Translations under genes and position numbers: made by a program
NCBI RefSeq assembly: GCF_008831285.2
Contig: NC_045150.1
Span: 15,311,362 to 15,375,361, forward strand
DNA: 64,000 nucleotides
From: Nymphaea colorata
Taxonomy: Eukaryota; Streptophyta; Magnoliopsida; Nymphaeales; Nymphaeaceae
Direction of reading: 5' to 3'
In this document: positions 1-11,600 of the stretch, one piece after another
Layout: every line of letters starts with the position of its first letter
Position numbering within the stretch: position 1 is the first letter of the stretch
Notes under the pieces: model-generated
Seen by the model: the letters and a program-made list of their open reading frames with translations, nothing else
Told to the model about the DNA's origin: nothing
The model's database searches: none

Positions 1-125
1 AGAGCTGATGAGGAGAGAGCTTCTGAGTATCCAAGTGCTGCTGAGCTGAAAAAGAGCTTGAAGGAGAAAGCTACTGTTGCAAGATCTATGAGGGAAAAAT
101 GAGCTGAAAGAATCCAAAAATCTCA
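1..125 (+). repeat. Dispersed repeat, copy 1 (GAGCT-rich)
   Basis: The segment carries the words AGCTTGAAGGAGAAAGCT, CTGCTGAGCTGAAA and ATCCAAAAA in an order shared with about 26,110-26,222, at roughly three-quarters identity by eye. Both copies are in the same orientation and sit at the outer edges of nest A. The sequence is GAGCT/GCTGA-rich and partly self-repetitive. The copy may be cut by the window start. It could be part of a degenerate LTR or an unrelated repeat family that flanks the nest. Confidence 0.5.
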
Positions 126-2640
126 GCTGTAGAATTAATAAGTTCCATAATTTGATTCCTTCACCTTGGAACCAAGAAAGGCTGTTCATGCCTTGGTAAT
201 TAGGTGGTTCATTGGATTGATCTCTAATCAATCTTTTTAACTACAAATGAGAGAGAGGGGGCTGCACCCAGCTAGGGCAGCCCTTTTATTAATGCTTCAT
301 CGTAGGATGGACCTTCTCCTTTAGTTTTTGTATGGAAACACAATGAATGATGAGTTCCATTTGATTTTAATTCAAATAATTTAAGTCGGATTCAAAATAG
401 GAAAGGAAGAGGGTCACGCCCAATTAGGGCTGCTCTTTAGATTTAATTGGCTCCATCTTTGGGAGGAGCCCCCATTTGAAACTAGAGAATTATTAAATTC
501 TCTTTAATAATTTTTCATTGTTGGATTTTCATCTCATCAGGAAAAATTTTAGTTTCTTTCTTGTAAATATCCGATTGCTTAAGTTGGATGACATGGCAAA
601 GATTAGTCAATGTCAATGTTCTTAAGTGGCTAAGGAAAAATCAAAATTATGAGGTGGATGCCACTTCACTTTATCTTGAAATTCACCAATTAAAATAAAG
701 ACTTTAGCCTTCTATTGGCTGGAATATTTTGATTAGGATTGATGACATGGGAAAGAGAATTAAATTATCTTTAAATTTGAAATTCATTGGACCCAAATAG
801 TCCACACGCAGGTGCTAGGTGAATCAAGGCTCAATCAAAACCCGTCATGGCTTTGATTAGACTCTAATTTAGTTATTTCATTCTGTAACCTAGACTTCTA
901 TCTAATTCTAGTTTGGACATTGGTTTTAATTTGCTTATTGCACTTGACCATATGTCTCTGGTATTTTGTCAACTTTGAGCACTCTTTCTCGTGAGTGTTT
1001 GCCAAATTGGTTTAACTTTCACTAAACATAATTAAGTTACTCGGTATTTCAAATTCTTTTCGACTTGTTGAGTTAGATGATGTGATCATATACTCTTAGT
1101 TTATTTGAAATAACCTTGAATTAAGGTTTCTATGATTTTCATTTAGAATTGACATGGACATTTTTTAGTCCATAATTTCAATATTGGAGGAATTTGGCTA
1201 AGTCAGTGTTTTTACTTAATTCATTTCAAAATTTTAAATCCAAATCATGAGTTGAAATTTGATTTTGGACCTAGCTCATTGGCTTTGGCTTAAATTGATT
1301 TTTAGAGCTCTATTATAAAAACTCTAGTTGAAGTTTTGAAGCTTGAATATGAAACCTTGTTTTAAATCTAGTATAGGATTAGAATTGAGAGTGAGCTTAA
1401 ATCTTAGAAATTGCAATTGATTCTAGATTTTTCTCTAAGATTTGGGTTGGTGGGCATCAAAGTACGTTACTTCTGACTTTTCCTAAAACATTTTACAAAA
1501 TTTCAAAATTGCCACTGGGGTTCAAGTGAGAAAATTTGGCGTGTTAACCAATTCTCCTCTTTGCTGCTAAGCAAGCCTTATGCTTCACTTAGTGGCAAAG
1601 ACATGCATGCCAAATTTTTTCAAATTTAATTTGAAAATGTTTTGCTTTTGCATTGGGCCTTGTCACTCTTGTGAAGAGCAATAATTGAGGGCAAAGGCTT
1701 GAATAGAAAGTTCTTTCTTAATTTCTTAGGAAGCATGGTAGAGAAACTAACATTGATCAAGAAATCTTGAAGAGTTTTTCACATTTGATGTTTTAGTGGA
1801 CTTGGCCTTTCCTGCTTTAAGTGTTTATATTTGCTTTGTTTTTGTCTTTTTGGCTTTTCTTTGAATTTTGCTTCACTTTTTGAGCCATCCTTCACTTTTG
1901 AGGAAATACCTCACCACCTCAAAGGCTACTACGAGTTCCATTGCCTTGTGGTTTTATATAATTTTGCTTTGTGTAATGTCATGTCTATCAAGCTTTTTAC
2001 CAAACCCTTGTAGCGAGTTTTGGTTCGGTAGCTCCCATACCAGTTGGCCTTAAGATACCAAGTGTAGAACACCCATTGGACTTACTCACTCGAGTTCAGA
2101 AGGTTTTAAGAATCCTGACATAAGCAAAACATTCATGGATTGCTTTTAGCTTTACGGTATAAACATAGGCCATATGCCTAACCACTATCACTCAACTCAT
2201 TTTGTTTGCTAGCTTTTTCTTGTATCTTGCCAAGGTCCTTTCGGTCACAAGGGTTTTTACTTCGTGGCATTCCATGTTAGAATTTCACATGTGTTTGAAT
2301 GTTAGGACCACTATGAACACTGATCCTTTGATTTCATTGGAATTTCTTATACAATGCAGACCAATGCCCTTATAGTTGCTCTTTCACCATTGAGACATGG
2401 GCTCAACTTTAGAAATTGAAATAAAGATTGTCCAAATATCTTCTAAGAAATCATCTAAGTAGATGTTTGCAAAATCAATTCTAATTGTGCTTGAATTTCC
2501 TATTAAGAGGTAAGATGCCCCTAAAGCACTGAAAGGGATGTAAACGAATCTATTCATTGGAAAATTATCCATTGTTTTAGTATTTGTAATTTTGACTTGT
2601 GATTACAATCAAATATAAAATTTCTTGAGGTGTAATGCAT
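1..2640. other. Non-coding stretch downstream of decayed gypsy element A
   Basis: This AT-rich stretch holds no reading frame I can support. It lies beyond the 3' end of the minus-strand gypsy A polyprotein, whose last recognisable codons are near 2,640, so it probably holds that element's 3' untranslated region and possibly a decayed LTR. No TG...CA-bounded direct repeat of it was found on the other side of the element. Bases 1-125 resemble about 26,110-26,222, which is listed separately. The short open frames between 1,831 and 2,572 show no domain or codon pattern that I recognise. Confidence 0.5.
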
Positions 2641-5071
2641 TGATTCAATCAAATTCGATGAAAAATTTCAACCCTGTTGGCATCAATTAGCTGATAAGTA
2701 TTGCGAGATAAGGCTTCCTTAACGATGTAAGGTCCCACCCAATTTGGTACTGACCTTTGAGAGGAGCCATAATTTGAAAACTAAGTCATTTGATCAAATT
2801 CTTCTTTCAAATGACAGATTTGGCATAATGCCAAGGAACTCCTTTGTGATAGGCTTCAATATGCTTTGCTGCTCATATCTTTTCTCATCTAAGAGGTTGA
2901 TCTGTGCTAGTTTTCCTCATTTGTATTTGTTAATAGGAAGTTCAATAAGAGTAGGAAACTTCATTATGGGCTTCTATACTATGCAATGAAAGAGCAATTT
3001 CTGTTTCATATACCAATTGTATTGGTGTTGCATTTGTATGCATCTAAATAGTGGTTCGATATGTCCAAAGTGCATCATGGAACTTTCATGCCAATCTTAG
3101 TCTGTTTGATAGTTCTTTCTAAAATATGAATCAGAATTTTGTTCATTGCTTCTGCTTGACCATTACCTTGAGGATAATATGGTGCACAAAAGTGGTGTTG
3201 TATTTGAGATTTACCACAGAGATTGTGCATCATTTCATTTTTAGACATAGTCTGAAACAATGTCATGGGAAATGATAAATCTACATAAGAGGTTTTCATA
3301 GATAAAGGACACCTTCAAATGTTTTAAGGGTTATTGCTTCTATTTATTTGGTGAAATAGTCAGTAGCTACTAAAAAATATATGTGTCCATGGACAAGTGA
3401 ATTGATTGGGCCGACCATGTTGAATGCCTATATTGAGAAAGGCTTGGGCAAGTTGACTGAATGTAGGTATGTTGTTGAAGACGAATTGACGACAACCTTT
3501 CTGCATGATAGCCCAATAGTACCCTGCTCTGACAATTTTTTTGATAGGGTTTGGTACCTTACATGTTCTCCACAAATTCCTTCATGAGTTTCTTGTCTCT
3601 TGTTTGTCGATGCATCTTGCATATATTGTGCTAAACCTTCTTCTATAAAGAACTTCGACCAGAATAAAATATCTTGCAAACATGTGTCTTAAGAGTTTTA
3701 TTTTTTGTGAAACATTTCTTGTGAAAATACCTCATTTTATATGTAATTCTTCATATCTTGATATGAAGGTGCTTCTCTACTTTCTGCTTGGAGTACTACC
3801 TCTGGCATAATATAGGTTGGTTGCTCAAATCTGCCAACTTCAAAAAATAAGATTTACTCTCTAGGCCTAAACGTAATTGTGGAACCTAGACTGGTTAACC
3901 TATCCGCAATTGGGCTAAGCTCTTGTTTAATGTGTGAAAGTTGACACTCCTTGAATTGTCATACACTGGGCTTTGGCAATTCTTGGTAAGAAATTGATTT
4001 TGATCTTTGACTTGCCACTCGCCATTGACTTGGCTAACAACTAGGATAGAATCATCGAAAGTGTGAACCTGTTGCACCTTGAATTTGAGAAGCACTTTAA
4101 GCCCATGAATTAAGGCTTTATTTTCCATATTATGTGTGTAGGAGAATTTTAGCTTAAGAGAATGGTGGATCATTTCATTCTCTGGTGTAACAATGAGTAT
4201 TTCAATGCATGCCCCTATTGTGCTTCTGGACCCATTAAAGTACATGTTCCACAATAGAGCTGATTTTGTTATCATAATTTGCTTATCTGGAAAAACATCA
4301 TTTGCTTTGATTTTTTTATAGAGAACAGTTTGCTAACTGATCTCTGATGATATGTCTCTTTCTTGATTTATGTGACATATATTCCAAGTCATATTGCATC
4401 AACATAGTTTGTCATTTTGTTATTCTTTTATTTAAGAATTATTGTTCAAGGATATATTTGAGTGGATTCAACTTGGATAAAATTTGACTTCACATGATAA
4501 TAAATAGTGTCTCAATTTTTGACACATCCATATTAATGTTAGGCAAGTTTTCTCTATGTGAGGTAGTTTTTCTCATACTACACAAATGTATTACTGATAT
4601 AGTAGATAGCATGCTCTCTTCGACATCCTTCTTCATGTGGTGCTAGGAATCTACCTCTGGGTAAATGGTTGACTGTAATCTAAAGCAGTAATGATTTTTC
4701 TAAAGCGAGGCTTTTAGTATTGGTGGATTAAAAAGGTATTTGTTGATCTACTCAAAGGATGTTTGACATTTCTTTCTCCACTCAAACTTCACTCAGTTTC
4801 TCAAAAGGTGTTTTAATGGTTTGCATTTCATGACCAAGTTGGGTATAAATCTTTTGATTGATTGAATTTGGCACTGCAAACTGTGCACATGTAGATTGGT
4901 TGGTGGAGGCACATTTATAATTTTTTTTACTTTGGTAGAATCTATTTCACTGTCCTTTTTTGCTGACCATAAATCCTAATAACTTGTCAAATTCCACTCT
5001 AAATGTGCCTTCTATGGATTTAGTCTGAGTTTATATTGCAAAAGTCTGATAAATGTTTGAGTTAGGATACT
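2640..5071 (-). pseudogene. Gypsy element A pol, downstream part: RT end, second RNase H, integrase (broken)
   Basis: Read on the minus strand, this is the 3' half of a Ty3/gypsy polyprotein with many frameshifts. Near 5,060-4,960 are the last RT-palm residues (YKLRLNP, then LLGFMVSKKG). A second, archaeal-like RNase H domain lies at about 4,275-3,895 (YFNGSRS, GEWQVKD), a hallmark of the plant Tat/Ogre lineage. Integrase follows: a degenerate zinc-finger part near 3,575-3,360 (AGYYW), core residues near 3,200 (YYPQGNGQAEAMN), and a C-terminal part near 2,920-2,640 (LDEKR, then a decayed copy of the usual P-W-GPY motif). The upstream half lies beyond 20,993; the copia 1 insertion separates the two. 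It is clearly non-functional. Confidence 0.8.
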
Positions 5072-5245
5072 GTTAAAAGAGTTTTATTGAAATATTAGAA
5101 AGTTAGGGAGGTGCTCTTTAAACATTTTCATATTGTTATTGGACTTTTTTTGTAAAATGTTTACAGCCAGCCCTAATCTCTTTTAAAAGAGATTAGGGTT
5201 TTGTAAGTGAAGAATTCTTTTGGCTCTATCTCTCTCATCGTATCA
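5072..5245 (+). repeat. 5' LTR of copia 1
   Basis: This direct repeat, about 174 bp long, begins TGTTAAAAG and ends GTATCA. It differs from the 3' copy at about seven positions by eye (around 4%). It contains a perfect 28-bp palindrome at 5,171-5,198, with arms CCCTAATCTCTTTT. Confidence 0.9.
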
Positions 5246-5257
5246 TGGTATCAGAGC
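5246..5257 (+). other. Primer binding site of copia 1
   Basis: TGGTATCAGAGC directly abuts the 5' LTR. It is complementary to the 3' end of plant initiator tRNA-Met, the usual minus-strand primer of plant LTR retrotransposons. Confidence 0.9.
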
Positions 5258-5463
5258 CAGCCAAGTGAGCTTTTCCGGTGACCTCTTCCTCCGGCGACCT
5301 CTCTCTCGGGTGACTCTCCGGCGAACACTTCGGTGCCCTTCTCCCTCCGGTGATCTCTTCCTTTCTCCCTCTTTTTCATCTCCCACCTCTATTCTTTCTT
5401 ACCACCCAATAAGGAGACAGTAGGAGAATAGAGGTTGAGGGGGCTGCGTGGGGAAGGACCTGA
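5258..5463 (+). other. Copia 1 leader, first part
   Basis: This CT-rich leader follows the PBS and carries several CCGGYGACC/CCGGCGA-type repeats. It ends at the gypsy B insertion site and continues after it at 15,979. The short open frames inside it show no gag homology. Confidence 0.7.
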
Positions 5464-5468
5464 TCACG
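5464..5468. repeat. Left target-site duplication of gypsy B
   Basis: TCACG here is repeated exactly at 15,974-15,978, directly outside the two gypsy B LTRs. Confidence 0.92.
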
Positions 5469-8420
5469 TGTAACGCTCGGCGTTTTGGGCAGAGCAGGTC
5501 GGGTCAGGGTCCAGACCCAGACCCTAGCCCCACGCACGAAGAGCCCGACACCGTCTCTCCTCCCTCGCTTTCTCTTCTCCCCGTTTTCCTTGTATCGTCT
5601 CTTCCTTACCCACGACCGGAACTCAGGGAAGAAGAAGGCGGCGACGGTGGCGACGGTGACGACGGTGGCGCTTGAGGTGAACCCTGTCGTTCCCTGCCTC
5701 TTCTTCTTCCCGTTTTCTTTTCCCTCCTCCCTCTCCCACTGTCTGTCGTCTCCCCTCTCAACTGAATGACTCTCTCTGGCTGTCTCCCTCTTTTCTCTCG
5801 TGCCCTCTTCTTCACACGATCCCTCTCCTCACTCACTCTCACTCCCCCACCTGCTCTCTCTCTTCTCTCACCCCCACCGCTGTTTTCCCCTTTTTGGTCT
5901 GAACCCCTCCTCTCTCTATCTCCCCTTTTTTGTCAGCGCCTCTCCCAGCCCACACGGTCCCTTCGTGAGCACTCTCTCCCTATTTTCTATCTGATTTCCC
6001 CTTTTTCCCCAACTGAGAACTCGTTTTCACTAAATTTATCGCTGTTGATCGATTTTCAGCTTGGGGGAAGTGTTCATTTTCCTCATAGCAGCGACTAGGG
6101 GTGTTGGTGGTGGAGGCTGGGCACGATTTTTGTTGGTTGGGGATCGATTGGACGCTTGAGGTGGCTGTCGAAGGGCGTTGCAGCAGCTTGGACTTTTGAT
6201 TTGGGGTGAGCTAGACCTAATCAAGCTCAAATTATTGAATGTTGTTTGAGCATGCTAGAGCTCAGAATTGATTATTTGGAACACATGTTAGTGATTTTGT
6301 TTTTGAGGAAAAGCTTAGGATTATGTTGGAAAGCAAAGATTCATACATTTGATGATCATTTAAGCATGATGAATTAATTTCCTAAGCATTAGGGAAGCAC
6401 GGTAGAGATTGTGAGGTTGTGGGGAAGATTTAGAACAGTCTTAGGGTGCATGTAGTGCATGCTTTTGTGAACGGGTGTGTCATGAAGTTAATTGGGGAAA
6501 TATACATTTTTGGAGGTGACTTTGGGGTTGATGTCTTAATTAAAGAACGTTATTGAGGAAGGTGTTAGTGATGGATTGATTGATGGCTGTAGGTTTTGAT
6601 ATTTTGTGCCAACGTCTAGTTGTAAGGAGGAGGCCTAATGGAGAGCTTGTTGGTCGACACTACCCGTCGACCCCCACTTGAGGCGATGACACGTGCCTCA
6701 ATGATTCTGTTTGTATTTGTTTGAATTGTTTAGGTATATAGTAGAAATCTTACCTTTGGTTTATGTTTGCAGGTACACCGGGCACGTCCCGTCGACCTTG
6801 AGTTCAAAGCTCGAGGAGTTTTGAAGAATTTGGTGAGCGCGCCACAGGTATGGCGACATTCCAGGCAAATCCATGACTGGGCAAATGTGTGACTGTGTGC
6901 TCCTAGGATCATGGGTTCCTAGGATTGAAATATGAATTGATTGATTGTTTCGTGATTCAGTATATGTATGCTTTGATATATAACATGAACTGTTTTGAAA
7001 GGCTATTAGTAGTTTGTTTTGAAAATGACACATTTGCATGTGCATGCTAGAATTGATAACTGTTTAGGACAGATGAGGCGGGGTATCGAGTCGAGTGTCT
7101 CCTCGACCCCAATTGTGCATTAGAAAGCATCATATAATGATAATTGCATATGACAGCTACGAGCCAACCGCAGATCGAGACTACTCTCTGTGGTTTGGCT
7201 AAGTCTTCAAAAGATGTGATTGATGTGATTGATGAGATGATCGTTATGAATGTGTATGTTATTGCATATACATTGCCATGGGTAATGATGCAAATGGATG
7301 ATTTGGAGGGTAGTTGTACCCGTATTGTATGACGGCTAGCGATGACTGTTACTGTTTGTATAGATATAATGTGGAGGTAATTGGAGGTATGGGTGCACTC
7401 GTAAAGTGTACTAACCTCATGTGCTAGCCAGTCATCTTGTGAATGTGTAACTATAATGATAAGAATGAATGAATAAGAGATGAGAGGCCAGTGGGATGTG
7501 GCTATGTGTTTAGGAGTTGTCCCGCTTTTGCCACTGGTCTCGCCTGTTCAGAGCGCAGGCGGTGCAAGGCCCTAGGGTTCTGTTGTGTGATGTGCTTGGA
7601 GCGTAGGCTCCTGCCTTCCCAACCTGGGTGTCCTAGGGAAGGCTGAGTATCTCTCCTTGGAACTCACACATCCATGGATGAGTGCTCTACCGCTGCAACG
7701 GATGGATGGATCCATATTGTTCTGGGCCATCACGGGGGTTGTCTCTCGGCTGTAGGCCGCCCGCGGTGTGCACGTGCCTATGTTTGCACCAACAGGAACT
7801 GTTAATACACTGAAGTTAATGAAAATGTGATGTATATGATGGAATGCATGTGACTAATGTGTATGTGAATGATCTGAATGCAAGTGTTATGTTTAAGCAT
7901 GCTTCGCATGTGATTGACATTGTGTTAGTGTGGCCATCAAGTGGCCTTTACGTGTCGTACTCTGACACGACATGATGATAGATGGGTTGATATTTGTTCT
8001 CTTATCTCAGCCTTACTTGAGAAGGTTTGGCATTTTCCTGGCTTGTTGTCATACTGCGAAGGCTGAGCCTTCAGCTGTTTTCTTTTTCAGGTTTTGGCAG
8101 ACTCCGGGTAGCAGGTTGAGCAGATGGCTTCACTCACGTCCTACTGGGGAGGTTTTGGGTTTTGTTTGTATAGTGTCGGCGCGTCTTGCTTCGTTTGTAT
8201 TGATGTCTTATTTTGTTAGGCATCAATGTTAGGATTTTGGGGCATTTTTGTCATGTATAGTGATGTGATTTTGTATGAAATGATGTTGTTCTATAAATGA
8301 AAGTTTGCCCCATTGTTTTGAATTGCTTGGCTTATTTCGTTTGAACTGTTATGTAGTCACACCTCGATGTTTGATGTTTAGAAAAAAAATGGTTGTGTGT
8401 CAAAAGGTCGGGGTGTGATA
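5469..8420 (+). repeat. 5' LTR of gypsy B
   Basis: This 2,952-bp LTR has a CT-rich first 600 bp. The two LTRs are largely collinear, but the 3' copy has an extra block near 13,761-13,786 (ATCTTTATAAGCATG) and scattered substitutions. A TATAAATG box-like motif lies near 8,291. Open frames inside the LTR are chance frames in low-complexity CT sequence. Confidence 0.92.
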
Positions 8421-8424
8421 GTTT

Positions 8425-8436
8425 TGGTATCAGAGC
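8425..8436 (+). other. Primer binding site of gypsy B
   Basis: TGGTATCAGAGC lies four bases after the 5' LTR and matches the plant initiator tRNA-Met 3' end. Confidence 0.88.
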
Positions 8437-8655
8437 CATGGCAAACCCCACTATGGATGTGAGTTAAAGCCTATATGTGAAGCCGCGTTGCCCAGGTACG
8501 CATTTATTTGATTTGATTGTTATTGTAGTTTTGATTTTTCACGTACAAATACGTAATGTGATCTATGTTTTGAACTTCGTGCTAATGCACGTTGTGATTT
8601 AACCTGTGAGTTGGTCTTAGACATGATTTGAGAATGAAGTTTCTTGTTTGTACAG

Positions 8656-11600
8656 ATGGAATATCAACGTAGGGGTAAGAAGCGAGCTGGGCCATCTACA
8701 GAGGCACACAGAGAGCTCAGTCCAGCCCATTCTGATGCGCATACTCCTCGGGATGACAGTGCGTCAGAGCCCCAGTATGCCCAGCTAGGTGGGGGTGCCC
8801 GAACCCCACCAAGGCAGACTCCGGCTGTGGATCAGCAGACTATATTACTGACCACATTGTAGACACTGACCTCGTTAGTGTAGTCGATGGTCGGTAATCA
8901 GAGGAGCAATGCATCTCCTTCAGGGAACACCAGTGCTCCAGTTCGGGAGAAGGCAACGACAGTGACATACCTACAGTTTATGGCGATGCAGCCGCCTATC
9001 TTTTTAGGAGGGGGTAGTCACGACAAGGCAAAGGATTGGATTGAGGAGGTTGAACGTATTTTTGGGCTTTTGAAAGTGCCAGATAAGGTGAACTATGGCT
9101 CCTATCTGTTGAAGGGTGATGCCAAGAATTGGTGGCAATCAACTAGTGAGATTTGGTTCGCTGACCAAGTGCCAATCTCATGGAAGCAGTTTAGAGATTC
9201 CTTCTTCAGCACATACTTTCCAGTGTATGCCAGAGACAAGAAAATGCAAAAGTTTCTCGATTTGCAGCAGAATCAAATGAGCTTGGAGGAATATATTGCG
9301 AGATATCGGCACTTGGAGGTGTATTGCCCGCACCTCTACACTACAGATGAGGCTAGAGAAGACAAGTTCGTGCGTAGGCTGCGGGACGGACTGCGAAGCA
9401 AAGTTTTGACGAGTAGACCTCGTGACTTCATCAAGGATTGTCCCTTAAAGAAAGAAAGAGAGTTGAAGAAGCCTGAGGTCGGTCCTTCTAGCGCACGACA
9501 GATGTATGGACGTGTCTATGCTACTACAGTGGAGGAGCTTTAAGCACACGACCTCGTTGAAGGTACTTTACTTGTTAGTTCTCATATTGCTAGAGTATTA
9601 TTTGATGCAGGGGCGACCCATTCGTTTATTTCTAGTCGATTTTCTACTTCTCTAGAAGTGTCGACTAGAAAGATATCGTATGTTTTAAAAGTTGTTAGTC
9701 CTATGCATGCTCAAGAGTTGTGCTGTGAGTATCTACCTGATGTGGACGTGGAGATCCATCAGCATCACTTACCTGCACAGTTGGTGATCATAGGTCTCAG
9801 CGAGTTTGATGTGATATTGGGTATAGATTGGTTATATGCGCATTATGCCAATATAGATTGCAGGAAGAAGCAGATACAGATGTTGACTAATGAGATGCAG
9901 CCTGTGGAATTTCATGCTCGTAAGGCCAGTTGAACTGATAAGGTAATGGTGTCTGCATTGAAGGCTAAGCGATGGATAGAAAATGGAAGTGTTGCCTTCT
10001 TAATCAATGTGTTGATCAATGAGGCTGAACCGGTGAGGTTGCAAGATGTTGCCGTGGTGAGTGAGTATCCTGATGTGTTTCTTGAGAAATTGGCAAGTTT
10101 GCCCCCAACTCGAGAAGTGGATTTCAAGATAGAATTGTTACCAGAGATGGCTCCTATTTCTAAGGCACCCTACCGTATGGCACCAGCAGAGCTAGAAGAG
10201 CTGAAGGAACAACTGCAGGAGCTCTTAGACAAGGGCTTCATCCGACCTAGTGTGTCACCGTGGGGAGCACCAGTGTTGTTTGTTAAGAAGAAAGATGGGA
10301 CAATGTGCTTGTGTATAGATTACCGCATGTTGAATCAAGTCACCATCAAGAATAAGTATTCGCTTCCAAGAATTGAAGACTTGTTTGATCAGCTTAAGAA
10401 TGCAAAGGTTTTCTTCAAGATCGATCTGAGGACAGGGTACCATCAACTCTTGATACGGGAGGAAGATGTTTCTAAGACTGCTTTTCGAACTAGATATGGG
10501 CACTGTGAATTCAGGGTCATGCCGTTTGGGTTGACCAATGCTCCCGCAGCGTTCATGGACCTCATGAATCGGGTTTTCCAAGAGTTATTGGATCGATTTG
10601 TTATTGTTTTTGTTGATGATATTTTGGTGTACTCAGAGAGTGTGGCAGAGCATAGAGATCACTTAAGAAGGGTATTGGGTCTTTTGCGCAAGCATAAGTT
10701 ATATGCGAAGTATTCAAAATGTGAGTTTTGGCTAGAAAAGGTAAACTTTCTGGGTCATGTAATCTCAAAAAGATGGAGTATCCGTCGATCCGGCTAAGGT
10801 GTCAGCTGTAGAGGACTAGAGGACACCTTGCAATGTAACTGAGGTTAGAAGCTTTTTGGGATTGGCAGGATATTATCGCAGATTCATACAAGACTTTTCG
10901 AAAATAGCTACACCCATGACTAAGCTATTGAGAAAAGGAGTGAAGTTTGTTTGGAATGAAGAGTGTGAGAAGAGTTTTCAAACTCTGAAGGACAAGCTTA
11001 CTACTGCCCCTATTCTTACGCTTCCATCAGGTCATTCCGGTTTTGTGGTGTATACAGATGCTTCGGAGATCAGATATGGTGGTGTGTTGATGCAGCATGG
11101 CCGTGTAGTGGCTTATGCATATAGGCAGTTGAAGGCCCATGAGCAACATTGTCTCACTCATGATTTGGAATTGAGAGTAGTTGTGTTCGCATTTTAGATG
11201 TGGAGACACTATCTCTGTGGCGCAACATTCGAGGTGTTTACAGATCATAAGTCCTTGAAGTATATATTCTCTCAAAAGGATCTTAACTTGAGGCAAAGAA
11301 GATGGATTGAATACTTAAAGGATTATGATTTCACTATATCGTATCATCCAGGCAAGGCGAATGTGGTGGCAGATGTGTTGAGTAGACATGCCAAGGCGAC
11401 AATGTGTAGTATGTTGACTCGTTCTTGGACATTATTGCAAGATGTGATAGCTTGGCAGCCTTACATTTGTGATGAAAACAAGGTAATGATGACGGCCTTG
11501 ATTCGGCATCCTTTGATGAAAGAATTTGTTATGAAGCAAAAGGAAGATCCAGAGTTTGCTAAGAACATGGAAGAAAGCAAAAAGACGGATTTTCTTTGGC

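Noticed and set aside
1831-2053. Short Phe/Leu-rich frames as a membrane peptide gene
   Set aside because: The AT-rich background gives such frames by chance, and the region lies beyond a dead retrotransposon.
5485-6098. Pro/Ser-rich open frames on both strands in the gypsy B LTR
   Set aside because: They lie in CT-rich low-complexity LTR sequence, recur in the second LTR at 12,998-13,618 with different lengths, and have no domain.
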